A stretch of DNA of 64,000 nucleotides from Dyella_A sp035685805. Lineage in GTDB: Bacteria; Pseudomonadota; Gammaproteobacteria; Xanthomonadales; Rhodanobacteraceae. Of this stretch, positions 50,405-60,500 are shown one piece after another. The stretch covers positions 1-64,000 of the forward strand of contig NZ_DASSAB010000045.1 of NCBI RefSeq assembly GCF_035685805.1, read 5' to 3'. A model generated the notes under the pieces. That model was given only the letters and a program-made list of their open reading frames with translations. It had not been told where the DNA came from and ran no database searches. Each line of letters starts with the position of its first letter. Position 1 is the stretch's first letter. The translations under genes and the position numbers were made by a program.

Positions 50405-51369
50405 TGTGGCGGGTCTGGCTCGCGCTGGCAGCGGTCGCGCTGGGAGCACTTGCGTGGCTCGGGCGCACTCCGGCCATTGCAACGGCGGCGAGGCAGATCG
50501 AACCGGTGGCCGCCAGCGCGCTGGCCGGCGCGGGCGGGACCGTGCCGCGCCGGCCGGCGACTGTCTTCCCGCTCCCGGCCGACCCCCATCGCGCGCTGCG
50601 CGACGGCTCGCTACGTGGCACCGCCGTGGATGGCGGGGTGACGATCGGCTTCGCCGGCCGAGTGGCAGCGGATCCGGCGCTGCGAAGGCTGTTCGACTAC
50701 TACCTCAGCCTGCTCGGCGAGACCGATCTCGCCGGCGTGCGCCTGCTGCTGCGGGAGGATCTGCAGCGGCGGCCGATCGACGTCCCCCAGCAGGCCGCGG
50801 TGATGGCTCTGTTCCAGCGTTACGTCGCCTATCAGCAGGCGCGCACCGCGCTGGCCGCAGCCGATGGGAGCCGCGACCTGCCTGACCGGCTCGCGCAGGA
50901 CCGGGCGCTGCGCGAGCGCCTGCTCGGCCCGGTGCTGGCGCAGGCCTTCTATCCCACGGCCGACGCAGACGATGCCCTCCTGCTGCGCCAGCTGGCCCAT
51001 GCCGACGCGCCCGATCCGGACGCCGCGGACGACCACGCGCTGGCCACCGTCGCCAGCACCGTGCAGGCACAGACGGAGCAATTCGCCGAGGCCGGGCTCA
51101 CGCCGGCACAGCGGCATGCCGAACGCGCGGCGATCTGGGGCCCTGTCGCCGCGGATCGGCTGGCTGCGCTGGATCGCCAGCGCGCACAGTGGCAGCAGCG
51201 GCTCGACGCGTTCGCCGCCGAGGCACTCTCGTTGCAAAGCGACCCGTCGCTCACCCAGGCCCAGCGGCGGGTGGCGCTGCAGCAGTTGCTTGACCAACGC
51301 TTCGATGGGCCGGAGCGACTGCAGGCGCAGGCAATGTGGCAGGCAGGCCTGCTGCAACCGGCGCGTTGA
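50404..51369 (+). CDS. Lipase-specific foldase (Lif, lipase chaperone)
   Basis: A 321-residue steric chaperone that folds the lipase in the periplasm. An N-terminal membrane anchor (VWLALAAVALGALAWLG) precedes an Ala/Pro-rich linker. The defining motif is RRLFDYYLSLLGE (RxxFDY), with SLRGTAVDGG upstream as the second conserved block. The remainder is helical with coiled-coil-like Gln-rich segments (LDRQRAQWQQRLDAFAAEAL). Its ATG overlaps the lipase stop by one base (TGATG), so both are made in fixed proportion. Confidence 0.94.
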   Translation: MWRVWLALAAVALGALAWLGRTPAIATAARQIEPVAASALAGAGGTVPRRPATVFPLPADPHRALRDGSLRGTAVDGGVTIGFAGRVAADPALRRLFDYYLSLLGETDLAGVRLLLREDLQRRPIDVPQQAAVMALFQRYVAYQQARTALAAADGSRDLPDRLAQDRALRERLLGPVLAQAFYPTADADDALLLRQLAHADAPDPDAADDHALATVASTVQAQTEQFAEAGLTPAQRHAERAAIWGPVAADRLAALDRQRAQWQQRLDAFAAEALSLQSDPSLTQAQRRVALQQLLDQRFDGPERLQAQAMWQAGLLQPAR

Positions 51370-51450
51370 GCTCGGCAGCAGGCGCAGGGGAGAACTCGCC
51401 CGTAGGTCTCCCGCGGAAGGGCTACACCGGCTGTTCCGCCGCGACCCGGG

Positions 51451-52227
51451 TCAGCGGCGCAGCCGTGCCAGCGCGTCGGCATGCAGGGTCGGCGTGCCGG
51501 CCAGCACGCTGCGCGTGTCCAGCGTGAGCGGCGCGCCGTCCAGATCGGTGAACACGCCGCCGGCCTCGCGCACGATCACCGCCAGCGCCGCCACGTCGAG
51601 GATGTTGACGTCCGACTCGATCACCAGATCGAGGCTGCCACGCGCCAGCAGGTGGTAGTGGCAGAAATCGCCATAGCCGCGAATGCGGTTGGCGTCGCGG
51701 ATCATCTGCCCCAGCGCGTCCCAGCGCGCGTCGGCGGTGAGCGTCTTGACGTTGCCGGTGGAGATCGAGGCCTGCGCCATCGCTGCGGTCGGAGCCACGC
51801 CTACGCGCTCTCCATCGAGCCAGGCGCCACCGCCGGCGTGCGCCCACATCGTCTCGCCGTAGACCGGCGCGCTGGACACGCCAAGCACCAGCCCGCCGGC
51901 GTGCATCAGCGCGATCTGGGTGGAGAAGAACGGCGTGCGGCGCACGAAACTCTTGGTGCCGTCCAGCGGATCGACCAGCCACAGCAGGCCATCGCGCTCA
52001 CCATCCAGACCAAACTCTTCGCCGTAGATCGCCGCCCCCGGCAGCGCCGCGGTGAGAATGCGGCGGATCGCCAGCTCGGCCTCCCGATCGGCAATGGTGA
52101 CCGGGGTATCGTCGGACTTCAGCTCCACGTCCACGCCCTTGCGCCAGTAGTGCAGGATCACCTCGGCGGCGGCCGCGGCGGCTTCGCGCGCGGCGGTCAG
52201 GGCGGCGGTGAGGTCGACAGGCGTCAT
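51451..52227 (-). CDS. Inositol-monophosphatase family phosphatase, HisN-like
   Basis: A 258-residue enzyme with an IMPase fold. Motifs are IYGEEFGLDGE, LLWLVDPLDGTKSFVRRTPFFSTQIAL (shown here in parts) and ESDVNILDVAALAVIVREAGG. The segments FFSTQIALMHAGG and GYGDFCHYHLLARGSLDLV resemble HisN-type histidinol-phosphate phosphatases more than CysQ or SuhB. Its likely reaction is dephosphorylation of histidinol phosphate, but substrate assignment within this family is uncertain. It is second in an operon with gspN (4-bp overlap) and convergent with the lipase pair. No other histidine genes are visible. Confidence 0.8.
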   Translation of the reverse strand: MTPVDLTAALTAAREAAAAAAEVILHYWRKGVDVELKSDDTPVTIADREAELAIRRILTAALPGAAIYGEEFGLDGERDGLLWLVDPLDGTKSFVRRTPFFSTQIALMHAGGLVLGVSSAPVYGETMWAHAGGGAWLDGERVGVAPTAAMAQASISTGNVKTLTADARWDALGQMIRDANRIRGYGDFCHYHLLARGSLDLVIESDVNILDVAALAVIVREAGGVFTDLDGAPLTLDTRSVLAGTPTLHADALARLRR

Positions 52228-53003
52228 CGGGAGGCTCCGGCAGACAGGGCGCCGACACCGGCGCCACGTTGAAGATGGACCACGCCTTGCGCATCCGGCG
52301 GACCCAGGCGGGTGAGCCAGCGTTGCAGCGCGGGGTCGGCGTGGCGCGCGGAAAGACGCGCGTCGAGGCGCCAGCCGATCGGGCTCAGCTGGATCACGCC
52401 CGCCAGCGCCAGCGGCCCGGCGCCGGCATCGTGAAGGTCGGCGCGCAGCACGCCGTGGCTTCCGCTCAGCTCCGCCAGCAGTTCACCCAGGGCCACGGTG
52501 GCCTGGGGTGTCTGCATGACCGCTTCGGGCCACCGCACACGGCCGGTGACGCTGTCGGGCCAGCCATTGATCACCTGCATCTGCTCCAGCTGCAGGATCA
52601 CCTCGCCGCGCGGCACTCCCCACGGGGTGGCCGGTGGCTGCGGCAGCGCGTCCAGCGTCACCGCCAGCTGCACGTCGCGCCAGCGCGCATGGTTTCCGTC
52701 TTGCGCCAGGTCGGCGTGACCGCGCACGACTGGCCCTGCGACCGCGGCATGCAGCCGCACCTGCCCCAGCAGGGCGCGGCGGGACAGCTGCCAGTCGAGT
52801 CGGCCCAACGCCGTGCCGTCAGCCAGCACCACCTCGCCCACCCGACCGTCCCACATGCTGCCCGACACCGCGCGCAGCTGGGCACCGCCCAGCCGCGCCT
52901 CGACCAGCGGCACGAACCAGCGCGCCGGCGCGAACCACAGCACCAGCACCAGTGCGGCAAGCACGGCGGCAAGGCCCAGCAGCAATTTCTTCCACCACTT
53001 CAA
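52224..53003 (-). CDS. gspN: Type II secretion protein N (GspN)
   Basis: A 259-residue bitopic inner-membrane protein of the GspN family, an accessory part of type II secretion. It starts KWWKKLLLGLAAVLAALVLVLWF (one membrane helix), then FVPLVEARLGGAQLRAVSGS followed by MWDGRVGEVVLADG and LGRLDWQLSRRALLG, which are GspN hallmarks. The best start is TTG 53003 with GGAG 8 bp upstream; the longer frame from 53102 would run over the start of divergent bioA. It stands alone, without the rest of the gsp genes, which must be elsewhere. The adjacent lipase is a typical type II substrate. Confidence 0.85.
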   Translation of the reverse strand: MKWWKKLLLGLAAVLAALVLVLWFAPARWFVPLVEARLGGAQLRAVSGSMWDGRVGEVVLADGTALGRLDWQLSRRALLGQVRLHAAVAGPVVRGHADLAQDGNHARWRDVQLAVTLDALPQPPATPWGVPRGEVILQLEQMQVINGWPDSVTGRVRWPEAVMQTPQATVALGELLAELSGSHGVLRADLHDAGAGPLALAGVIQLSPIGWRLDARLSARHADPALQRWLTRLGPPDAQGVVHLQRGAGVGALSAGASR

Positions 53004-53071
53004 CGGATGGGCTCCGGCTCGGTTCGTGGGCGCGGCTTGAGTGGCCGGCGCGGGCCCACGATCATAGCCGG

Positions 53072-54436
53072 ATGACCAAGCACGACCGCAGCAACCACGC
53101 ACTCGCCCAGCGCGACCTTCGCCACCTGTGGCACCCCTGCACGCAGATGCACGACCATGAGCGCATTCCGATGGTGCCGATCGTGCGCGGCGAGGGCGCC
53201 TGGCTGATCGACGCCGACGGCCGCCGCTATCTGGATGGCATCAGCTCCTGGTGGACCAACCTGTTCGGCCACGCCAACCCGCGCATCGCCGCGGCGCTGG
53301 CCGATCAGGCGCAGCAGCTGGAGCACGTGATTTTCGCCGGCTTCACCCACGAACCGGCGATCGCGCTGGCCGAGGAGCTGGTGCGCATCACGCCACCGGG
53401 GCTGGAGCGCGTGTTTCTCGCCGACAACGGATCGGCGGCGATCGAGGTGGCGCTGAAGATGAGCTTCCATTACTGGCTCAACCAAGGCCACGGCGAGAAG
53501 ACCCGCTTCATCGCGCTCAGCGGCAGCTACCACGGTGAGACGCTGGGCGCGCTCTCGGTGAGCGATGTGGCGCTGTACCGCAAGACCTACGCGCCGCTGC
53601 TGCTGACGCCGATCCTCACGCCCTCGCCAGACACCTACGAAGGCGAGCCGGGCGAGACGCCGCAGCAGATCGCCGCGCGCCGGCTGGGCGAACTGCGCAC
53701 GTTGCTGGAGCGCCATGCCCATGAGACCTGCGCAGTGATCGTCGAACCGCTGGTGCAGTGCGCCGGCGGCATGCGCATGTATCACCCGGATTACCTTGCC
53801 GGCCTGCGCGCGCTGTGCGACGAGTTCGACGTGCACTTCATCGCCGACGAGATCGCCGTGGGTTTCGGCCGCACCGGCACCTTGTTCGCCTGCGAACAGG
53901 CCAGCGTGTCGCCCGACTTCATGTGCCTGTCCAAGGGTCTGACTGCCGGCTTCATGGCGCTTTCGGCCGTGCTCACCACCGAGCAGGTGTACGAGGCGTT
54001 CTACGCCGAATACAGCGCCGGCAAGGCCTTCCTGCATTCGCACAGTTACACCGGCAACCCGCTGGCCTGTCGGGTGGCGCTGGAAACGCTGGCGATCTTC
54101 CGCGAAGAGCCGGTGCTGGAGCGCAATCGCCAGCTGGCGGCGCAACTGGGTCGTCGACTGGCGCCGCTGCGCGACCATCCGCACGTGGCCGATGTGCGCC
54201 AGACCGGCATGATCGCCGCGGTGGAGCTGGTCGCCGACAAGGCCAGCCGCCGGCCGTTCCCCGCCGAGCAGCGGCGTGGCCTGCGCGTCTATCTGCATGG
54301 CCTCGAGCATGGCGCCCTGCTGCGGCCGCTCGGCAACATCGTCTACTTCATGCCACCGTACGTGACCACCCCGCAGGAGCTCGACCAGCTGGTCGACGTG
54401 GCCGTGGCCGGCATCGAGGTGGCACTGGCCAACTGA
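53072..54436 (+). CDS. bioA: Adenosylmethionine-8-amino-7-oxononanoate aminotransferase BioA
   Basis: PLP enzyme of biotin synthesis that converts KAPA to DAPA using S-adenosylmethionine as amino donor. The 454-residue protein is a class III aminotransferase: HLWHPCTQMHDHE (BioA-specific N-terminus), LDGISSWWTNLFGHANPRI, ADNGSAAIEVALKMSFHYW, GSYHGETLGALSVSD, HFIADEIAVGFGRTGTLFAC and the Schiff-base lysine in MCLSKGLTAGFMALSAVLTT (given here in the CLSKGLTAGF part). ATG 53072 is 69 bp from the divergent gspN start. rsmE follows after 63 bp. No other bio genes are in the window. Confidence 0.95.
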   Translation: MTKHDRSNHALAQRDLRHLWHPCTQMHDHERIPMVPIVRGEGAWLIDADGRRYLDGISSWWTNLFGHANPRIAAALADQAQQLEHVIFAGFTHEPAIALAEELVRITPPGLERVFLADNGSAAIEVALKMSFHYWLNQGHGEKTRFIALSGSYHGETLGALSVSDVALYRKTYAPLLLTPILTPSPDTYEGEPGETPQQIAARRLGELRTLLERHAHETCAVIVEPLVQCAGGMRMYHPDYLAGLRALCDEFDVHFIADEIAVGFGRTGTLFACEQASVSPDFMCLSKGLTAGFMALSAVLTTEQVYEAFYAEYSAGKAFLHSHSYTGNPLACRVALETLAIFREEPVLERNRQLAAQLGRRLAPLRDHPHVADVRQTGMIAAVELVADKASRRPFPAEQRRGLRVYLHGLEHGALLRPLGNIVYFMPPYVTTPQELDQLVDVAVAGIEVALAN

Positions 54437-54499
54437 CGCGGTCGAAGTGGCGCCCGGCGCTCCGCTATCCTGCGCGCTTCATCGCTGTTGGCTGTTTCC

Positions 54500-55237
54500 A
54501 TGCGCACCATCCGCATCCACGTCGAGCAGACGCTCGTTCCAGGCCACACCGTGACCCTGCCGGCCCAGGCAGGCGAACACGTGGCGCGGGTGCTGCGGCT
54601 GGGCGTGGGACAACCACTGGTGCTGTTCAACGGCGACGGCCACGACTATGCCGCGACCATCGTCGCGGTCGACAAGCGGCAGGTGTCGGTGAGCGTTGGC
54701 GACCGCTGGGCGGTGCAGGCGGAGTCATCGCTGCCGCTGGTGCTGGCCCAGGGTCTGGCGCGCGGCGAAAAGATGGATCTGATCGTGCAGAAGGCGACCG
54801 AGCTGGGGGTCCAGGCGATCGTGCCGCTGCTCACCGAGCGGTCCGAGGTGAAGCTCGATCCATCCCGCGCAGCCAAGCGCCTGGAGCATTGGCAGGCTGT
54901 CATCGCCAGCGCGTGCGAGCAGAGCGGCCGCGCGTGTCTGCCCACCCTTTGCGGGCCGCTGCCGCTGGCGCGGTGGCTGGAGTCACTCGATCCGCAGTCT
55001 GCCGCGCTGAGGCTGGCCCTGCTGCCCGGGGGCTCGCAGCGCGCGGGCGAACTGGCACCCACCGCCGCTGGCGCCATACTGGTGGTGGGGCCGGAGGGAG
55101 GCCTGGGCGAGCGCGACGTCGCACTGCTCGAGAAACATGGCTTCGCGGGACTGCGGCTGGGGCCGCGGATTCTTCGTACCGAAACGGCAGGCCTTGCCGC
55201 GCTGGCCGCGCTGCAGGCGCTGCACGGCGATCTCTGA
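54500..55237 (+). CDS. rsmE: 16S rRNA (uracil1498-N3)-methyltransferase RsmE
   Basis: Methylates N3 of U1498 in 16S rRNA. The 245-residue SPOUT-family protein has an N-terminal PUA-like domain (RIHVEQTLVPG, EHVARVLRLGVGQPLVLFNG) and the trefoil-knot domain with QGLARGEKMDLIVQKATELG, LLTERSEVKLD, VVGPEGGLGERDVALLEKHG and LGPRILRTETAGLAAL. ATG 54500 gives the standard start; an in-frame TTG at 54488 is less likely. bioA-rsmE neighbours are common in Xanthomonadales. It converges with the chp operon. Confidence 0.95.
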   Translation: MRTIRIHVEQTLVPGHTVTLPAQAGEHVARVLRLGVGQPLVLFNGDGHDYAATIVAVDKRQVSVSVGDRWAVQAESSLPLVLAQGLARGEKMDLIVQKATELGVQAIVPLLTERSEVKLDPSRAAKRLEHWQAVIASACEQSGRACLPTLCGPLPLARWLESLDPQSAALRLALLPGGSQRAGELAPTAAGAILVVGPEGGLGERDVALLEKHGFAGLRLGPRILRTETAGLAALAALQALHGDL

Positions 55238-55278
55238 GCCGATACGTCGGCTGCGCCCATGCGCCGCCGACGGCCCGG

Positions 55279-55749
55279 TCAGGCGGCGAGCAGCCCTGCC
55301 AGCTCGCGCTCGATCCCTTCCAGGTCGGGGATTACCGCCATGTCGTCGCGCACCAGTACCTGCGCACGCACGCCGGGAGGCAGGGCCGTGCCGTCGTGCG
55401 TGGGGATGATCAGCTCGGCGTTGAGCGTGGTCAGTCGCGGGAAGCCCTGCGTAAGCACCGCGATGAACGGCAGCTCCGGATTGTCTCCCAGTGCCTTCAA
55501 CACGGCCACGCGCAGGGCGAGATCCGGATCGCCCTCGCCCGCGCCGGCGAGCTTGGTGAAAGAGACCAGCGGCACGCGCCAGCCGCGCCAGGCGATTCGG
55601 CCGAGCAGCCAGTGCGGCGCGTCCGCCACCGGCTCGGGCGTGGGCAAGGTGATCACTTCCGCCACGGTGGCGTTGGGCAGCAGCAGGCGAAGGTCGCCCA
55701 CCGGCACCAGCACGCAGCGGATCTCGCGCGGCAGGGGTTGTTCGCTCAT
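55279..55749 (-). CDS. chpC: CheW-like adaptor of the pilus chemosensory system (ChpC)
   Basis: A 156-residue CheW-domain protein: EIRCVLVPVGDLRLLLPNAT, HWLLGRIAWRGWRVPLVSFT and a C-terminal beta region. It couples chemoreceptors to the histidine kinase, probably as the second CheW of the Chp system (PilI is expected outside the window). Its ATG overlaps the chpB stop by one base. Position after chpA and chpB matches the order of the Pseudomonas aeruginosa chpABC genes. It is the last gene of the leftward operon. Confidence 0.88.
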   Translation of the reverse strand: MSEQPLPREIRCVLVPVGDLRLLLPNATVAEVITLPTPEPVADAPHWLLGRIAWRGWRVPLVSFTKLAGAGEGDPDLALRVAVLKALGDNPELPFIAVLTQGFPRLTTLNAELIIPTHDGTALPPGVRAQVLVRDDMAVIPDLEGIERELAGLLAA

Positions 55750-57506
55750 CAGTATTCCTCGATCAGGCGCGCGGCCAGCTCGGCCGCCGTGCCGGAAAAA
55801 TCGGCCAGCCGCTCGGCCATGACGCCGCTGACCATGTCGGCGAAGTGTTCGCCCGGAGCATCTTCCACCCAGACGCGCCCGCCGCGATCGTGCACGGCCT
55901 GGCAGCCCGCCATCGCGTCGTTGGCGCGTCCGGCGAACAGGATCGCCAGCGCGTCGATGCCGAAGATGTTCGCGACCGCGGTGAAACTGGCATCGATCGA
56001 CGGGCTGCTCGCCGGTACGTCCTGAGAGGCTTTCAGCTCGACCGTGCCGTCGCGCAGCACGCGTACGTGATGCTCCGGTGGTACCACCAGCAGCTCGCCC
56101 GGACGCGCCGGCTGCTCGCTTGCCGCTACCCGCACCGACAGTGCGCAGTGACCGGCCAGCTCCTGCACCAGCTCTTCGACCGGCCGGCCGCCCAGATGCT
56201 GGGTCAGCACGATCGTGGCTCGCATGCCGGCAGGCAGACGGGTCAGGAACTCACGCACCGAGGCGCGGCTGTCGGTGGTGGCACCGACCAGCACCACCCG
56301 GCTCAAGCCGCCGGACAGCTCTTCCAGGAACATCTCGCTCGGGCGTCCGGATTCGTACGGCTTCGGCGCCATCGCTTCCTCGAGCGACACCAGCTCCAGG
56401 GTCATGAATGGCTCCGATGTCGGCTCGGCCGAGTCCGCCTCCGGCGCCAGGTAGTCCGTCGCGCTGAGCTTCTCCACCCCGAAATCGGACGCCGAGGGTC
56501 GTACGATGGCCGCCGGGGGCTGATCGTCGTCCACCAGCGACCACGCATCGGAGACCCGCGGCGCGGTTGCCGCAGCGGCACCCGTGGAGGACGCCGGCAC
56601 GGCCGTCCCGGGAACCGGTTCGGACGTCGGCACGGGCTCATCGTCGAGCAGTTCCAGGCCGACCGTAGCGATGTCGGCGCGGTCGTCCGCATCGCCAAAC
56701 GTGTCGTCGGCAAGGCTCACGTCCACTGCGGGAAGATCCGCTTCGGAGCCGCCGGCGTTATCGAGGAAGTCGCCGTCATAAAGTGGCGCTTCGCTACCGA
56801 AATCAAGGTCGCCCAACGCGAGCTCGTCGAGCTCGAAATCATCGAGCTCCAGATTGTCGTCGTTGTTGACGCCGTTCGAGTGCAGGTCACCCGCATCGGC
56901 GAGGCTGCCCGCCGCCGCAGGCAGCGGGTCGGCGTACAGCAGCTCGGCGGCGCCTTCGTCGGTCGTGCCCGGTAGCGGATCGCCCGACAGCAGGGCCTCC
57001 AGCTCGGCTTCCAGCGACTCCGACTCCGCCGCGATCTCCGATTCGTGCGTACGCGCCACGACGTCGGCAACGGCGTCATCGGCGGAAGCAAGCAGACCGT
57101 GCGGCGGTACCGATGCCGCCGGTGCCAGCTGCTGTTCCTCGATGGCCGGCGCCGGCGGGCGAGGCGGATCCACGTCGCCCTGCGCCAGCACCTTGGCCGC
57201 CAGGTGTCGAGCCCAGCGGGCACGAGCCCACCCGTCAAGCGATCGGCTGGACTGGGCCTCGTTGAAGACGATCCGGGGCCGATCACCCTGGATCACGTCG
57301 TCGAGGCGATCGAGCACCTCGTCCACCTGATCATCGAGGTTGATCACGACCACGTCAGCGTCCAGCCGTTGCATCAGCTCGAGGCTGAGGCCGGCCAGGC
57401 CGCCCTCGTGCACGATGCGGGCGCCGTGCTCTTGCAGCGCCTCGCGCAGGTGGACGCCCAGCTCATCGTCGTCGAACAACAGGGCGACGGCGGTCGTTTC
57501 AGCCAT
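55749..57506 (-). CDS. chpB: CheB-like methylesterase domain protein of the pilus system (ChpB), active site altered
   Basis: A 585-residue protein, longer than ordinary CheB. The N-terminal ~110 residues look like a degenerate receiver (VALLFDDDELGVHLREALQE, ADVVVINLDDQ). A long acidic linker (about 125-370) follows. The C-terminal CheB methylesterase domain (about 390-580) keeps the His of VLTQHLGG and the Asp of FAGRANDAMAG. The nucleophile position is changed: GASTGG of CheB reads GATTDS here, so Thr replaces the catalytic Ser. It may be inactive, or work with Thr. It overlaps chpA by 8 bp and would adjust methylation or signalling of the PilJ receptor. Confidence 0.87.
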   Translation of the reverse strand: MAETTAVALLFDDDELGVHLREALQEHGARIVHEGGLAGLSLELMQRLDADVVVINLDDQVDEVLDRLDDVIQGDRPRIVFNEAQSSRSLDGWARARWARHLAAKVLAQGDVDPPRPPAPAIEEQQLAPAASVPPHGLLASADDAVADVVARTHESEIAAESESLEAELEALLSGDPLPGTTDEGAAELLYADPLPAAAGSLADAGDLHSNGVNNDDNLELDDFELDELALGDLDFGSEAPLYDGDFLDNAGGSEADLPAVDVSLADDTFGDADDRADIATVGLELLDDEPVPTSEPVPGTAVPASSTGAAAATAPRVSDAWSLVDDDQPPAAIVRPSASDFGVEKLSATDYLAPEADSAEPTSEPFMTLELVSLEEAMAPKPYESGRPSEMFLEELSGGLSRVVLVGATTDSRASVREFLTRLPAGMRATIVLTQHLGGRPVEELVQELAGHCALSVRVAASEQPARPGELLVVPPEHHVRVLRDGTVELKASQDVPASSPSIDASFTAVANIFGIDALAILFAGRANDAMAGCQAVHDRGGRVWVEDAPGEHFADMVSGVMAERLADFSGTAAELAARLIEEY

Positions 57507-60500
57507 TGGCCAGCTCCATCGCCCGCTGCTCGAGCACCTCGCTGATCTGCGCCAGCAGCTCGGCCTCCTGATACGGCTTGCCGAGATAGCGATCCACGCC
57601 GATATCGAACGCGCGCTGGCGGTGTTTGTCGCCGGTGCGCGAGGTGATCATGATGATCGGGATATCGCGGAAGCGCGGATCCTCCTTCATCTGCGTCGCC
57701 AGCTCGTAACCGTCCATGCGCGGCATCTCGATGTCCAGCAGCATCAGGTCCGGCACGCGCTCGTGCAGTTTCTCCAATGCATCGATGCCGTCCTTCGCCG
57801 TGCCCACCTCGTACTCGTGGCGCTCCAGCACGCGGCCGGTGACCTTGCGCATGGTGATCGAGTCGTCGACCACCATCACCAGCGGCTTGGTCCGCACCTC
57901 TTCGATCAGTGGCGTGGAGATGGCGCTCAGGCCCTCGGCCAGCCGCTGCTCGCGCCGCGCGATGCCGTAGCGGACCAGCGGTGCCAGATCGAGAATGATC
58001 AGTACCGAGCCGTCGCCCATGATGGTCGCGCCAAGCAGGCCCGGCACCGAGCTGATCTGCGGACCGACCGACTTGACCACGATCTCGCGCGAGCCGATCA
58101 CCGCGTCGATGCGGATCGCCGCACGCAGGTCGCCGGCACGGGTCAGCAACAGCGGCAGCTGCGGCTCGTCCGTCGCGTAGCTCGGCGGCAATCCCAGCAG
58201 ATCGCCCAGGTCGTGGATGCCGTAGTCCTCGCCGTTGTGCAGGAACGACGGCTCGTCGGCGGCCATGTGGATCGCCAGCTCGTCCGGCGTGATCCGCGCC
58301 ACGCCCTGCACCGAGGTCATCGGGATGGCAAAGGTGGACTCGCCGATACGCACCAGGATCGCCTGGGTCACCGCCAGCGTGAACGGCAGGCGCAATACGA
58401 AGGTGGTGCCCTTGCCCGGCTGCGACTCGATCGAAAGCGAACCACCAAGCTGCTTGATCTCGTTCGCGACCACGTCCATGCCGACGCCACGGCCGGCCAG
58501 CTGGGTCACCGAGCTGGCGGTGGAGAAGCCCGGCTGGGTGATCAGCGCCAGCAACTGGTCGTCGCTGGGCTTGGCCTCGGCGCGAAGCATGCCGCGCTCG
58601 ACGCCGCGCTTGCGGATCGCCTCGCGATCGAGGCCACCACCGTCGTCGCTGACCCGCACCACCACCTCGGTAGCCTCGCGGGCGACCCGGATGCGCACCG
58701 AACCTTCCTCCGGCTTGCCGGCCTTGCGGCGCTCCGCCGGCGACTCGATGCCGTGGGCGATGGCGTTGCGCAACATGTGCTCGAACGGCGCCTTGATGCG
58801 GTCGAGCAGGTTGCGGTCCATTTCACCGTGCGCGCCCTCGACGTAGAGCTGGGCACGCTTGCCCTCCTCCTGGGCGGCCTGGCGCAGCGTGCGGCGGAGG
58901 TTCGGCACCATGGTGTCGAACGGCAGCATGCGAGTGCGCAGCAGGCCTTCCTGCAGATCGGCGCTGACGCGCGACTGCTGGATCAGCAGGGTCTCGGACT
59001 GGCGGGTGAGCTCGTCGAGCATGTTCTGGATGGAGACCAGATCCGACACCGACTCGGCCAACGCACGCGAGTACTGCTGCAGCTGCGAGAAGCGGTCCAG
59101 CTCGAGCGGATCGAACACCGCCATGCCGGCCTCGCGATGCTCGCGCTGGAAACGGGCAATGATCTGCGCCTCGGTTTCGATCTCGAGCATGCGCAGCTGG
59201 CTGCGCAGGCGCACCACGGTCTGGTCCAGCTCGACCAGGTTGAAGCGGTAACCCGCAACCTGCTGCTCCAGGCGGGAACGGTAGATCGCCACCTCGCCCG
59301 CGTGGTTGACGAGGTTGTCGAGCAGCTCGGCGCGGACGCGGATCTGTTCCTGCGGCGAGCGCGTCTCGTCGTGCCCATCGGACAACAGCTCCGGCAACAA
59401 CTCCGGCAGGTCCACCTGCGGCGCCGCTGCGGTGGGCGACGGCACGGACTCGCGAGCGGGCGCAACGTGCGGCTCGTCATCGCGTTCCACCAGCGCCTCT
59501 TCGCCGGCCAGCGCGAGCAGGCGATCGATGATGTCCTGCGGATACCGGATGCCCTTGTTCTGACCGATCCGCTGCACCAATGCATGCAGCCGGTCGAAAC
59601 CCACCTCCAGCGCACCAATCAGCGGGGCGACCTGAGCGGCCTCGGTGCCGATCGGCTTTTCCAGCAACGTCTCGATGGCGTGGGCGAGGTCGCCGACCGG
59701 CATGAAGCCGGCAATGCGCGCGCCACCCTTGAGCGTATGCAGGTCGCGTTGCAGTGATGGCACCTGCGCTAGATCGGTCGGCTCGGCGCGCCATTGCGCC
59801 AGCGCCTCGTCGGCGTGGTCGAGGATCTCGCGTGCCTCTTCGGTGAACACTTCCAGCAGGTCCGGATCGATGTCGCCGCGCCACAACTCGTGCTCGTCGG
59901 CTTCGTCATTGTCGGCTTCGCCATCAGCCACGGCGGGCTCGGCAGCAGTATCCGGCGCAAGTTCCTCGGCGGGTGCCGTGGACTCTGCCTCTGGTTCTGC
60001 CTCTGGTTCTGCCTCTGGTTCTGCTTCCGGTTCTGCTTCCGGCTCTGCTTCCGGCCGTGCCTCGGGCTCGGTTCCGGCGTCAGCGTCTGCCTCAAGCATT
60101 GCCTCGTCCGAATCCAGGCGCGGCAGCTCAGGGCCGTCCGCATCCAGTGCATCGGCGGGAGAAAGCTCCACGTCATCCAGCGCAACCGCAGGAGAATCCG
60201 ACAAGGGCTCCTCCCGTTCCGGCGTCGCGGCTTCCGCCACATCGGCGGATTCTTCTTCAGAAGTTTCCTCAGCGGGATGATCCGCCGCGTCGACCGGCGC
60301 GTCGGACCACGCCGGATGCGCCGGGGACGGCGGCAGGGCCGCGTCCACCGAGTGGTCGGTGAGGCCCGCGAACATGGCTTCGATGTCCTCTTCGTCCGAG
60401 GCCATCGGGGTGAGCGAGGGCTCCGACGAATGCGTCGAGGGCTCGACGCCCTGCGGCTCGAACGCGTCCAGTGCCGCCATCATCTCGTCGGCGAGACGAT

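Noticed and set aside
53758..56025. 755-codon plus-strand frame across bioA, rsmE and the chp genes
   Set aside because: Arg/Gly/Ala-rich translation crossing three well-supported genes on two strands; typical of out-of-frame G+C-rich DNA.
57340..59757. 805-codon plus-strand frame opposite chpA
   Set aside because: Antisense shadow of the CheA core, CheW and receiver domains; its product has no coherent motif.
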